Positions 1 through 7,996 of a DNA stretch of 64,000 bases are shown here, piece by piece. The translations under genes and the position numbers were made by a program. The notes under the pieces were generated by a model that was not told where the DNA came from, did not search any database, and saw nothing but the letters and a program-made list of their open reading frames with translations. Numbering within the stretch: position 1 is the first letter of the stretch; every line of letters begins with the position of its first letter. The DNA lies in the NCBI GenBank assembly GCA_041394945.1, contig JAWKHH010000003.1:1488001-1552000 (forward strand), read 5' to 3'. Source of the stretch: Bryobacteraceae bacterium (GTDB lineage: Bacteria; Acidobacteriota; Terriglobia; Bryobacterales; Bryobacteraceae).

Positions 1-734
1 TTCTCGAGCGCGGCGCGGTGCTTGTAGCGCCACGCGGCCTGGAAGTAATCGGCGAGGTCGGTGGGCTGGCGCTTGTAGAAGTCGACGATCCGGATGATCG
101 TGTACTTTTCCCGATCGCTCTCGGCAAGCATCGGGTGCGGCGCGAAGCCGATCCCGTTCATGCCGAGGAAAAGGTGGCTCGCCACGTCGCGCGCGGCTTG
201 CAGATATTTGTTCAACAGAGCCGGCGACATCGAAAGCGACTCGCCCGTGTTATCGAAGCCCGACGGATTCGCCGGGTCCACCGGAAACTCACGCGTCGGC
301 TTCATGTCGACGCCCGTCAAATCCCGGATCGTGTAGTTGTACTCGGCGTTGCTCAGCCGGCGCACCAGCACCGGACCGGGATCGCCCGCGTTCTTCCGCG
401 CTTCGACGTCGCGCATCTGCTCCACCCACGCGATCACGGCTTCGCGATCGGCCTCCGGCGGCTGCTTCAGCCCCTTTGGCGGCATCTCGTGCGCCTTCAA
501 CTTCTCGGCTGCCAACGCCCAACGCGAATGGTCGCGCACCGTATCGGCCATCGTGCCGTACTGGGCAAGGTCGAACTGCGCCGCCGGATTCTTCGCGCCA
601 TGGCAGGCCGTGCAATAGGCCGCCACGAACGGCTTCACCTGCGTTCCGAACTGCTTCTCGAGGTCCGCTTCGGACACTTCGGCCACCATTGTGGCGGGCA
701 CAGCTACCGCCAGCGCGGCCAGAAATACTTTCAA
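1..734 (-). CDS. DUF1587/DUF1592-type secreted cytochrome c protein (C-terminus outside window)
   Basis: Reading the minus strand from a TTG at 734 gives an open frame to the window edge, about 244 residues. The TTG follows a strong GAGGAGG ribosome site 7 bases upstream. The N-terminus (LKVFLAALAVAVPA) is a short export signal. A haem c motif CTACH lies at about residues 42-46, followed by the pattern of the planctomycete cytochrome c / DUF1587 families (RRLSNAEYNYTIRDLTG, then FDNTGESLSMSP). Such proteins normally continue for 500 or more residues through DUF1592, DUF1588 and DUF1585, so most of the gene lies outside. Their chemistry is not established; an exported redox role is inferred. 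It is divergent from the DUF1549/DUF1553 gene, 88 bases away. Confidence 0.85.
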   Translation of the reverse strand, partial: MKVFLAALAVAVPATMVAEVSEADLEKQFGTQVKPFVAAYCTACHGAKNPAAQFDLAQYGTMADTVRDHSRWALAAEKLKAHEMPPKGLKQPPEADREAVIAWVEQMRDVEARKNAGDPGPVLVRRLSNAEYNYTIRDLTGVDMKPTREFPVDPANPSGFDNTGESLSMSPALLNKYLQAARDVASHLFLGMNGIGFAPHPMLAESDREKYTIIRIVDFYKRQPTDLADYFQAAWRYKHRAALE

Positions 735-785
735 GACGCCTCCTCTTCGATCCACCAACTTCTATCATAAGTTTCCCGGTTCCGG

Positions 786-815
786 TTGACACCGCCCGCG
801 GCGCCGAAATCTAAT
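786..815 (+). promoter_or_regulatory. Sigma70-like promoter before the DUF1549/DUF1553 gene
   Basis: TTGACA at 786-791 and TCTAAT at 810-815 are separated by 18 bases. The GTG start at 823 is only 7 bases past the -10 hexamer, so the transcript may begin at or next to the start codon. Confidence 0.5.
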
Positions 816-822
816 CGAAAAG

Positions 823-3800
823 GTGCTCGCCGTTCTCCTTCTCCTGGCCGCCCAGGCCGCGCCGGACTCGTTCGAGTCCCGCGTGCGCCCGCTGCTCGCG
901 CGCCAATGCATCGGCTGCCACGGAGCGGAGAAGCAGTTCGGCGCGCTCCGGCTCGATTCGCGGGAGGCGATGCTCGCCGGCGGCAAACGCGGACCCGCGA
1001 TTGTCCCCGGAGACCCGTCGAACAGCCTGCTCCTGAAGGCCATGCGCCACGAGAACGGACTCGCCATGCCGATGTCGGCTCCCAGGCTCTCCGCCGCCGA
1101 GATCGCTCCCGTGGAACAGTGGCTCCGCGACGGAGCGCCCTGGCCGAAGGCCTCTGCCGTCCCGCGCGAGCCCGGCTGGTACGAGCGCGCCGCGCGCACT
1201 CATTGGGCCTTTCGGCCGGTGAGGCCGCCCCCGCCGGGCGCCGATATCGACGGATTCCTTCTCGCCCGGCTCAAGGCGAAAGGTCTCCAGCCCGCGCCGC
1301 CCGCCGATCGCCGCACCCTCATCCGCCGCGCGAGCCTGCTGTTCACCGGGCTTCCGCCAACCGCGAACGAGATCGACGCGTTCCTCCGCGACGCCTCCCC
1401 CCGCGCATGGGAACACGTCGTCGACCGGCTCCTCGCCTCACCCCACTTCGGCGAACAGTGGGCCCGCCACTGGATGGACGTGATGCGCTACGCCGAAACG
1501 CGCGGCTACGAATGGAACTACGTGATCGTCGGCGCCTGGCGCTACCGCGACTACCTGATTCGCGCCTTCAACAACGACGTCCCCTACGATCAGCTCGTTC
1601 GCGAACACATCGCCGGCGACCTGTTGGCCAGGCCCCGCGTGGACGAGCGGGCGCGGTTGAACGAGTCGATCATCGGAACCGCTTCGTTCCGCCTTGGCGA
1701 GGCCGGCCACGACGACTGCGTCCAGTTCCGGGAAATCTCGCTCGACGTCGTCGACAACCAGATCGACACCCTCGGCAAGGCGTTTCAGGGACTCACCGTC
1801 GCATGCGCCCGCTGTCACGATCACAAGCTCGACCCGATCCCCACCGCCGACTACTACTCCTGGTTCGGCATCCTCAACGGGTCGCGCGCTGTGACCCATA
1901 CGATCGACAAATTGGGTTCCTTTGGGTCCCAAAAGGCGTCTCTCGACAGGCAAAAACGGGCAATTCGGGACCAGTTGGCGCGAGTTTGGGGGTCCGAAAT
2001 CGAGAGGAACGAACCAAACGTGCGCCGGGCGGCCTTCGACGATCCGGCCTTTCCGCAACTCGCCATGAGCCGCACCGATCCGGCGCGTTTTCGTGAAGTC
2101 TTCGCCGGCCTGGCCGCGGTGTATCGCGCCGAAACCGCGCGCCGCGCCGCGTTCAACCGCGAGCGCTTCGTCCCCTATGTCGAGCCGCGAGAATGGTTTC
2201 GCGACGGGCTGGGGCTCGACGGCGAATCGGCGCCGGGAGAGTTGGCCGTCGCCACCCAAGGCGACGCCGCCCTCACCGCGATCCTCCCCGCGGGTCTCTA
2301 CACCAACCGCCACACGGACCGTTGGAACGGCGCACTCCGGTCGCCCGTGCTGCCCAAGACTCACAAATATCTGAGCCTGCGCGTTGCCGGCGGAGGCTTC
2401 GCCGCCCGCCGCGCCGTGCTCGACAATTGCGCCATCGGCGAAGGCTACCGCGTGCTCGATGACGCCACGCCGCGCTGGTATCGCCTCGATACCTACGCGA
2501 AGGAAGAGCTCCACACCTTCGCGGAAGTTATCACCAAGCAGAACAACCCGCGGATTCCCGATCGCCCGGGCGTGATCAAAGCCACCGCCGCTGAACTGGC
2601 GAGCGCGCGCTCGTGGTTCGGTGTTTCGGGCGCCGTCTTGCACGATACGCCCAAGCCACCGCTCGAAGAGCTCGGACACATGGCGCGCCTGTTCGCCGAT
2701 CCTGTTCCGCGCACGGCGGCCGAACTCACCGCCCGATATCGCGCCGTCACCACGGCCGCCGTCGAGGCGTGGACTACCGGCCGCGCAACAGGCGACGACA
2801 TCCGCTGGCTGAACGCGATGATCCGCGCCGGCATGCTCGCCAATCGCGCCGACGCCTCGCCGGACCTATCCACCGCCATCGCCGGCTACCGCGCGACCGA
2901 GGCCACGCTCCCCGAGCCGCGCGTTATCGACGGAATCGGCGACGCCGGCGCCGGGTACGACGCACACGTCCTTCGCGGCGGCAACCCGGGCGCACCCGGT
3001 GACGTCGCCCCGCGCGGCTACCTGAGCCGCATACCGAGCGATGCCGAGCCTTTCCACGGCGCCGGCAGCGGCCGCCTCGAACTCGCCGAAGCGATCGCAA
3101 GCCCGTCCAATCCACTCACGGCGCGCGTGATGGCGAACCGCATCTGGCATCATCTCTTCGGACGCGGCCTCGTTCCCACCGTCGACAACTTCGGCCGCCA
3201 AGGCGAGCCGCCGGCGCACCCCGAGTTGCTCGACTACCTCGCCGCCGGGTTCGTCCGCGAAGGCTGGTCCGTGAAGAACCTCGTCCGGGAGATCGCGCTC
3301 TCGGCTGCCTTTCAGCAGTCGAACACGCCAACCGCCGCGGCCCGCGAAGCCGACCCCGGCAACACGCTCCTGCACCACTTCCGGCCCCGCCGGATGACTG
3401 GCGAAGCGATTCGCGATTCGATCCTCGCCGCTTCCGGCCGGCTCGACCGCACGCTCTACGGCCCCTCGATATCGCCGCCGCGCAACGAGCCGCAGGATTA
3501 CCGCAAGCTCTACAACGGCCCTCTCGATGGCAACGGCCGGCGCAGCATCTACACCGAAGTCACGCGCATGGAAGGCTCGCGGTTCCTCGAGATTTTCGAT
3601 TTCCCGAACCCGATGGCCGCACGCGGCGCGCGCGACGTCACCAACGTCCCCGCGCAGGCGCTCGCGCTGCTGAACGATCCGTTCGTCCACCAGCAGGCGC
3701 AAGGCTGGGCCGATCGCTTGGCGGGCTTTGCCGGATCGCCGGAATCCCGCGTCGACGACATGTTCCGCACCGCGCTCGGCCGGCCTGCCAGCGTCGAAGA

Positions 3801-3894
3801 ACAGAAACGCTTCGCCGCGCTCGGTATGTCGCTTGGATGGAAGGAAGTCGCGCACGCGATCTTCAACTTCGAGGAGTTCCTGTATGTCCCGTAG
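823..3894 (+). CDS. PSD1-family cytochrome c protein (DUF1549 + DUF1553)
   Basis: 1023 residues from a GTG start. Order seen: a short hydrophobic export signal (residues 1-14), a haem c motif CIGCH at 29-33, a DUF1549 domain from about 141 (DIDGFLLARLKAKGL, then RRASLLFTGLPPT), a second haem-like motif CARCHDHKLDP near 327, a variable middle, and DUF1553 from about 762 (NPLTARVMANRIWHHLFG). This is the full-length arrangement common in Planctomycetes and Acidobacteriota. It overlaps the next gene, a DUF1501 protein, by 11 bases, the usual pairing and a sign of one operon. The biochemical role of the pair is unproven; an exported multi-haem redox or polymer-processing complex is inference. Confidence 0.9.
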   Translation: MLAVLLLLAAQAAPDSFESRVRPLLARQCIGCHGAEKQFGALRLDSREAMLAGGKRGPAIVPGDPSNSLLLKAMRHENGLAMPMSAPRLSAAEIAPVEQWLRDGAPWPKASAVPREPGWYERAARTHWAFRPVRPPPPGADIDGFLLARLKAKGLQPAPPADRRTLIRRASLLFTGLPPTANEIDAFLRDASPRAWEHVVDRLLASPHFGEQWARHWMDVMRYAETRGYEWNYVIVGAWRYRDYLIRAFNNDVPYDQLVREHIAGDLLARPRVDERARLNESIIGTASFRLGEAGHDDCVQFREISLDVVDNQIDTLGKAFQGLTVACARCHDHKLDPIPTADYYSWFGILNGSRAVTHTIDKLGSFGSQKASLDRQKRAIRDQLARVWGSEIERNEPNVRRAAFDDPAFPQLAMSRTDPARFREVFAGLAAVYRAETARRAAFNRERFVPYVEPREWFRDGLGLDGESAPGELAVATQGDAALTAILPAGLYTNRHTDRWNGALRSPVLPKTHKYLSLRVAGGGFAARRAVLDNCAIGEGYRVLDDATPRWYRLDTYAKEELHTFAEVITKQNNPRIPDRPGVIKATAAELASARSWFGVSGAVLHDTPKPPLEELGHMARLFADPVPRTAAELTARYRAVTTAAVEAWTTGRATGDDIRWLNAMIRAGMLANRADASPDLSTAIAGYRATEATLPEPRVIDGIGDAGAGYDAHVLRGGNPGAPGDVAPRGYLSRIPSDAEPFHGAGSGRLELAEAIASPSNPLTARVMANRIWHHLFGRGLVPTVDNFGRQGEPPAHPELLDYLAAGFVREGWSVKNLVREIALSAAFQQSNTPTAAAREADPGNTLLHHFRPRRMTGEAIRDSILAASGRLDRTLYGPSISPPRNEPQDYRKLYNGPLDGNGRRSIYTEVTRMEGSRFLEIFDFPNPMAARGARDVTNVPAQALALLNDPFVHQQAQGWADRLAGFAGSPESRVDDMFRTALGRPASVEEQKRFAALGMSLGWKEVAHAIFNFEEFLYVP

Positions 3895-5260
3895 AGCACT
3901 CACGCGGCGTCAGTCGCTGGAACTCGCCTCGAACGGGTTCGGTTGGGTGGCCGCCCAGACACTCCTCGGACAAAACGCGCGCGCCGCCACGCATCACCCG
4001 GCGAAGGCCATGCGCGTGCTGTTCCTCTTCATGCCGGGCGGCGTTTCGCACATGGAGTCTTTCGATCCCAAACCGAAGCTCGCCGAACTCGACGGCAGGC
4101 CCGCCAAGCTCGACAACTACGTCGCGGGGCCGAACCGCAAGTGGCTGCGGCCATTGTGGGAGTTTCAGCGGCACGGCCAGTGCGGCGCGCCGGTGTCGTC
4201 GCTGTTTCCGAACATCGCACGGCACATCGACGACCTGGCCATCATCCGCTCGATGAAGTCCGAGTTCCCGCTGCACGCGCGCGGCAACGTTTTCCTGCAT
4301 ACCGGCAAGAACATCGGCGGCTTCCCGAGCCTCGGCTCCTGGATCAACTACGGCCTCGGCTCGCTGAACGAAAACCTGCCAGGCTATGTGCTTCTGCGCG
4401 ATGCGTATGTGCCGCCGGGAGGGATCGAGAACTTCTCGAACGGCTTCCTGCCCGCCACTCATCAGGCCACGCATATCCGCGACGAGGGCGCGCCGGTGGA
4501 TCACATCGCGCCGCTCGAAACCGAGGTCCACACACAGCGCGCCAAGCTCGACGCGCTGCTCGCCCAGAATCGCCGATACCTCGCGTCCACGGGCGGGCAC
4601 GCCGAGGTCGAAGCCGCCATCGCCAACTACGAAATGGCGTATCGGATGCAGTCGCTCGTGCCCGATGTGCTCGACCTCGCCAAGGAATCGCCAGCCACCC
4701 ATCGCCTCTATGGGCTCGACGCCGAGGACAAGCCGAAGCGGCTCTACGGGCTCCAGTGCCTCCGCGCCCGGCGCTTACTCGAGGCCGGAGTCAGGTTCGT
4801 CGAAGTTACGTGTCCGAACTTAGTAGGTCAGAACGGCACGTGGGATCAACACGATCATCTGAAGCGCGACCACGAGCACAACGCGACGGTGACCGACCAA
4901 GCGATCGGGGCGCTGCTGACAGACCTGAAGCAGCGCAGCATGTTCGACGACACGCTCATCGTGTGGGCGGGCGAGTTCGGCCGCACGCCCGATACCGGCA
5001 ACGGCGACGGCCGCGACCATCATCCGTTCTGCTTCTCGATATGGCTCGCCGGCGGCGGCATTCGCGGGGGCGTGACTCATGGCGAGACGGACGAACTCGG
5101 CGATCAGGTGGTGCGCGACCCCGTCTCCATCCACGACCTCCACGCGACGATCCTGCACACACTTGGGCTCAACCACGAACGCCTCACCTACCGCTACAGC
5201 GGGCGCGACCAACGGCTCACCGATGTCTACGGAAACGTGGTCAAAGCCGTCATCGCGTAG
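3884..5260 (+). CDS. DUF1501 family protein
   Basis: 458 residues. The ATG at 3884 lies inside the end of the upstream gene, so translation is probably coupled; the frame is open further upstream but that part is a shadow of the neighbour. The N-terminus (SRRALTRRQSLELASNGFGWVA) looks like a weak twin-arginine signal. Family hallmarks follow: FLFMPGGVSHMESFDPKP, the mid-protein CLRARRLLEAGVRFVEV and the alkaline-phosphatase-like WAGEFGRTPDTGNGDGRDHH near the C-terminus. DUF1501 belongs to the alkaline phosphatase/sulfatase superfamily, so a metal-dependent hydrolase outside the cytoplasm is possible. The partner in this operon is the DUF1549/DUF1553 cytochrome. Confidence 0.9.
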   Translation: MSRRALTRRQSLELASNGFGWVAAQTLLGQNARAATHHPAKAMRVLFLFMPGGVSHMESFDPKPKLAELDGRPAKLDNYVAGPNRKWLRPLWEFQRHGQCGAPVSSLFPNIARHIDDLAIIRSMKSEFPLHARGNVFLHTGKNIGGFPSLGSWINYGLGSLNENLPGYVLLRDAYVPPGGIENFSNGFLPATHQATHIRDEGAPVDHIAPLETEVHTQRAKLDALLAQNRRYLASTGGHAEVEAAIANYEMAYRMQSLVPDVLDLAKESPATHRLYGLDAEDKPKRLYGLQCLRARRLLEAGVRFVEVTCPNLVGQNGTWDQHDHLKRDHEHNATVTDQAIGALLTDLKQRSMFDDTLIVWAGEFGRTPDTGNGDGRDHHPFCFSIWLAGGGIRGGVTHGETDELGDQVVRDPVSIHDLHATILHTLGLNHERLTYRYSGRDQRLTDVYGNVVKAVIA

Positions 5261-5667
5261 TTGCGCCGCTACGGACACGGCCGTCAGCCGTTGAAACTCG
5301 AAGTCCTCTGGCCCGCCGGTCACGGTTCCGCGACGATAGTTGCCGCCCTCATGCGCCGAGTAGCGACACGACTGGCGCAGAATCACGCAGTTCTCAGAAT
5401 TGCTTCCCCCGTGTTTCACATGTCGCAAGTGTGAGCGTGGGCGACTTCACCGTATTCGTGAGTCTTGAGACCTTCTTTGCCGAGCGCCGATATGATCGGC
5501 GCCACAGCAGCCACGTTTGTTGCGTTGGCGTTCCAGAGCCTGCTTTTGGACATGTGACGGGAATCGAGCACGCATCGTGTACGCCCTGCTCTCCTCCAGG
5601 TTACTCAGGCCAGCCGACCAACGCCTTCGTAGTTCGGCGAAGCGGTGCGGGATGCGCTTGAGGCGGA
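5261..5667. other. Gene-free stretch with an inverted repeat
   Basis: About 400 bases between the DUF1501 gene and the convergent YjbQ gene with no credible coding frame on either strand. It looks less GC-rich than its neighbours. The only structure noticed is a perfect 8-3-8 inverted repeat at 5484-5502 (GCGCCGAT, ATG, ATCGGCGC). Confidence 0.6.
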
Positions 5668-6087
5668 TCACTCCCCGATGATCTTCACGAGCGCCCGCTT
5701 CCGCCGGTTGCCGTCGAACTCCCCGTAGAAGATCTGCTCCCAAGGTCCGAAATCCAGCCGCCCGCCGGTAATCGCCACCACCACTTCGCGGCCCATCACC
5801 TGCCGTTTCATATGCGCATCGGCATTGTCCTCACCCGTGCGATTGTGATGATACCCGGCCACCGGTTCATGGGGCGCGAGCTTCTCGAGCCACACGTCGT
5901 AATCGTGATGGAGACCGCTTTCATCATCGTTGATGAACACGGACGCGGTGATGTGCATCGCGTTCACCAACGCCAGACCTTCCTTCACGCCGGATTCGCG
6001 CAGACATTCATGCACCTGCGGCGTAATGTTGACGAAGGCGCGGCGGCCCTTGATATCGAACCATAGTTCCTTGCGGTAGCTTTTCAC
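5668..6087 (-). CDS. yjbQ: YjbQ/UPF0047 family protein
   Basis: 139 residues from a GTG at 6087, the normal length for this family; the frame stays open upstream but without homologous sequence. Family marks are NAMHITASVFINDDESGLHHDYDVWLEKLAP in the middle (His and Asp residues of the conserved pocket), HHNRTGEDNADAHMKRQVMG, and the closing GRLDFGPWEQIFYGEFDG. YjbQ proteins are small cytosolic trimers; E. coli YjbQ shows weak thiamine phosphate synthase activity, but the physiological role is unclear. The start is weak: a GAAAGG sits almost against the GTG. Confidence 0.9.
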   Translation of the reverse strand: MKSYRKELWFDIKGRRAFVNITPQVHECLRESGVKEGLALVNAMHITASVFINDDESGLHHDYDVWLEKLAPHEPVAGYHHNRTGEDNADAHMKRQVMGREVVVAITGGRLDFGPWEQIFYGEFDGNRRKRALVKIIGE

Positions 6088-6150
6088 CCTTTCATTTTGG
6101 TGTACCCGCCGGAATCGCGGGTGGCGTCCTTGTGAACGAGGTGAAACGCC

Positions 6151-6600
6151 ATGCTCGGAACCAAACTTCGGAATTCGCTCCCTGTTTTGGCGCTGGCTCC
6201 CTTGCTGCTCGGAACAGCGCCTGACCTCTTCGCCCAATACAACGGCCGCGATGGCGGCTGGCGAGGTCCGCGCTCCGGCGCAGGCTCGCCCTACGCCCGG
6301 CCGGGCACGTACCGGACGAATCCGGTGGATACTTCGCTGCGAGACTTGCAGTCGATCTTCTCGCGCGCCCGTGTGGACAATCACGAGGCCAACCACTTCC
6401 GCAAGGCGATCGACAAACTGATCCAGTTCGACGAACGCGCCCGGCGCGGCAAGTTCGACCGCGGCAAGCTCGACGACGCGATCGACAACATGGAGCATCT
6501 GGCCCGCGCCGATCAACTCCACCCGCGCGACCGCGCCCGCATCCGCGAAGATATGTTCGCGCTCCGCACCATCCGCAATCGGGGAGATTGGCGGTTTTGA
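6151..6600 (+). CDS. Small secreted protein of unknown function
   Basis: 149 residues with a good ribosome site (GAGGTGA) before the ATG. A signal peptide is clear: positive start, hydrophobic core LPVLALAPLLLG, and FAQ before the likely cut near residue 29. The mature part begins with a Gly/Arg-rich stretch and ends in a charged helical segment (DNHEANHFRKAIDKLIQFDERARRG onward) with Asp/Glu/Arg periodicity. I do not recognise a characterised domain. It lies divergent from YjbQ and 72 bases before a secreted haem-motif protein. Confidence 0.75.
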   Translation: MLGTKLRNSLPVLALAPLLLGTAPDLFAQYNGRDGGWRGPRSGAGSPYARPGTYRTNPVDTSLRDLQSIFSRARVDNHEANHFRKAIDKLIQFDERARRGKFDRGKLDDAIDNMEHLARADQLHPRDRARIREDMFALRTIRNRGDWRF

Positions 6601-6672
6601 CATAGCTTTACGTCCCCCGCGCTAGCACGGACCCTGCAGGCGGGTTCATTCGAAAAGGAGCATCCAAAACGA

Positions 6673-7989
6673 ATGACCCGCCTCTTGATTTTCACTGCCG
6701 TGACACTTTCTCTTGTTACAAGCGTCAGGGCCGAGGACCACGGTCCCGACGTCCGTCTCACCGGTGCGCCTGGCGACGAGAACTGTACCTCCTGCCACAC
6801 TGGCGCCGCCTTGAACGGAGGCGGCGGCAGCGTTGCCATTGAGACGCCATCCGGCAACATTTACACGCCGGGAGAGAAACAAACCCTACTCATCCGAATC
6901 GCGGACTCCACCGCACGGCGCTACGGCTTCGAGATCACTGCGCGGCTGGCGAGCGACAGGCAGAACGGGCAAGCCGGCAGCTTCGCCGCGCTCGACGGCA
7001 ACACGCAAGTGAAATGCGACAACGGCCGGAACGCGCCGTGCGCCAGCGCCTCGGTGGTGCAGTTCGCGCAACACACTCTCACCGGCTACCGGAGTTCAAC
7101 GGGAACCTACAGCGTGTCTTGGACGCCGCCGGAAACCGCCGTCGGCCCGGTGATCCTGTACGTGGCCGGGAACGCCGCCAATGGCAACGGGAACAACCAG
7201 GGCGATCATATCTACACGACAAGCATGGAGTTGACGCCGGCGGCTTCGGGTCCGAAACCGACGATCAGCGCGACGAGCGGCGTTGTGAACGGCGCGAGCT
7301 TCGAGTCGACGATCGCCGCCGGGACGTGGATCACGATCCGCGGGCAGAACCTGGCAACGACGACGCGGGCGTGGTCCGGCGCCGATATCGTCGACGGCAC
7401 GCTGCCTGCCGCGCTCGATGGCGTCAGCGTCTCCGTGAACGGCAAAGCGGCCTACGTGCAGTACATCAGCCCCACGCAAATCAATGCGCTTTCTCCGGCC
7501 GATGCCGCGCTCGGCGCGGTGGAGGTTCGGGTGACGGCGGGCGGCCAGACGAGCGATGCGGCGACGGCGACGATGCAGGCCACTGCGCCGGCGCTGTTCA
7601 CCTTCGACGGGAAGTATGCCGCGGCCACGCACAGCGACAACGCACTGCTTGGCAAAGTCGGGCTATTTGCGTCAGCCCCATCGGCGACGTCGCCGGCGAA
7701 GCCCGGTGAGACGATCGTGCTGTTCGGGACGGGTTTCGGCGCCACCATTCCGTTGGTGGAAGGCGGACGCATCACCAGCGCCCTCGCGCCATTGGCCGAC
7801 GCCCTGCGCGTGACGATCGGCGGAGTTGCGGCCGAGGTGGTTTTCGCCGGCCTCGTGCCAAACTTCGCTCGCCTGTATCAACTGAACGTCAAAGTGCCCG
7901 ATGCCGTCCCGGATGGCGATCTGGCGATCGTCATTGAAGCCGGCGGCGCCAGCTCTCCGGCGGGCACGTTGATTACCGTGCAGCGGTAA
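6673..7989 (+). CDS. Secreted protein: haem-c motif, Reeler-like domain and TIGR03437 C-terminus
   Basis: 438 residues. Signal peptide 1-20 (LLIFTAVTLSLVTSVRA). A single haem c motif CTSCH at 38-42 leads into a domain of about 45-190 with the look of the choice-of-anchor V / Reeler fold (YTPGEKQTLLIRI, YGFEITAR, GYRSSTGTYSVSWTPP). From about 200 the sequence is the Solibacter-type C-terminal domain TIGR03437 (VVNGASFESTIAAGTWITIRG, YVQYISPTQINALSP, LYQLNVKVPDAVPDGD). That domain is found almost only in Acidobacteriota and helps place the organism. Surface or extracellular location is expected; function unknown. An AAGGAG ribosome site precedes the ATG. Confidence 0.88.
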   Translation: MTRLLIFTAVTLSLVTSVRAEDHGPDVRLTGAPGDENCTSCHTGAALNGGGGSVAIETPSGNIYTPGEKQTLLIRIADSTARRYGFEITARLASDRQNGQAGSFAALDGNTQVKCDNGRNAPCASASVVQFAQHTLTGYRSSTGTYSVSWTPPETAVGPVILYVAGNAANGNGNNQGDHIYTTSMELTPAASGPKPTISATSGVVNGASFESTIAAGTWITIRGQNLATTTRAWSGADIVDGTLPAALDGVSVSVNGKAAYVQYISPTQINALSPADAALGAVEVRVTAGGQTSDAATATMQATAPALFTFDGKYAAATHSDNALLGKVGLFASAPSATSPAKPGETIVLFGTGFGATIPLVEGGRITSALAPLADALRVTIGGVAAEVVFAGLVPNFARLYQLNVKVPDAVPDGDLAIVIEAGGASSPAGTLITVQR

Positions 7990-7996
7990 CGCGCGG

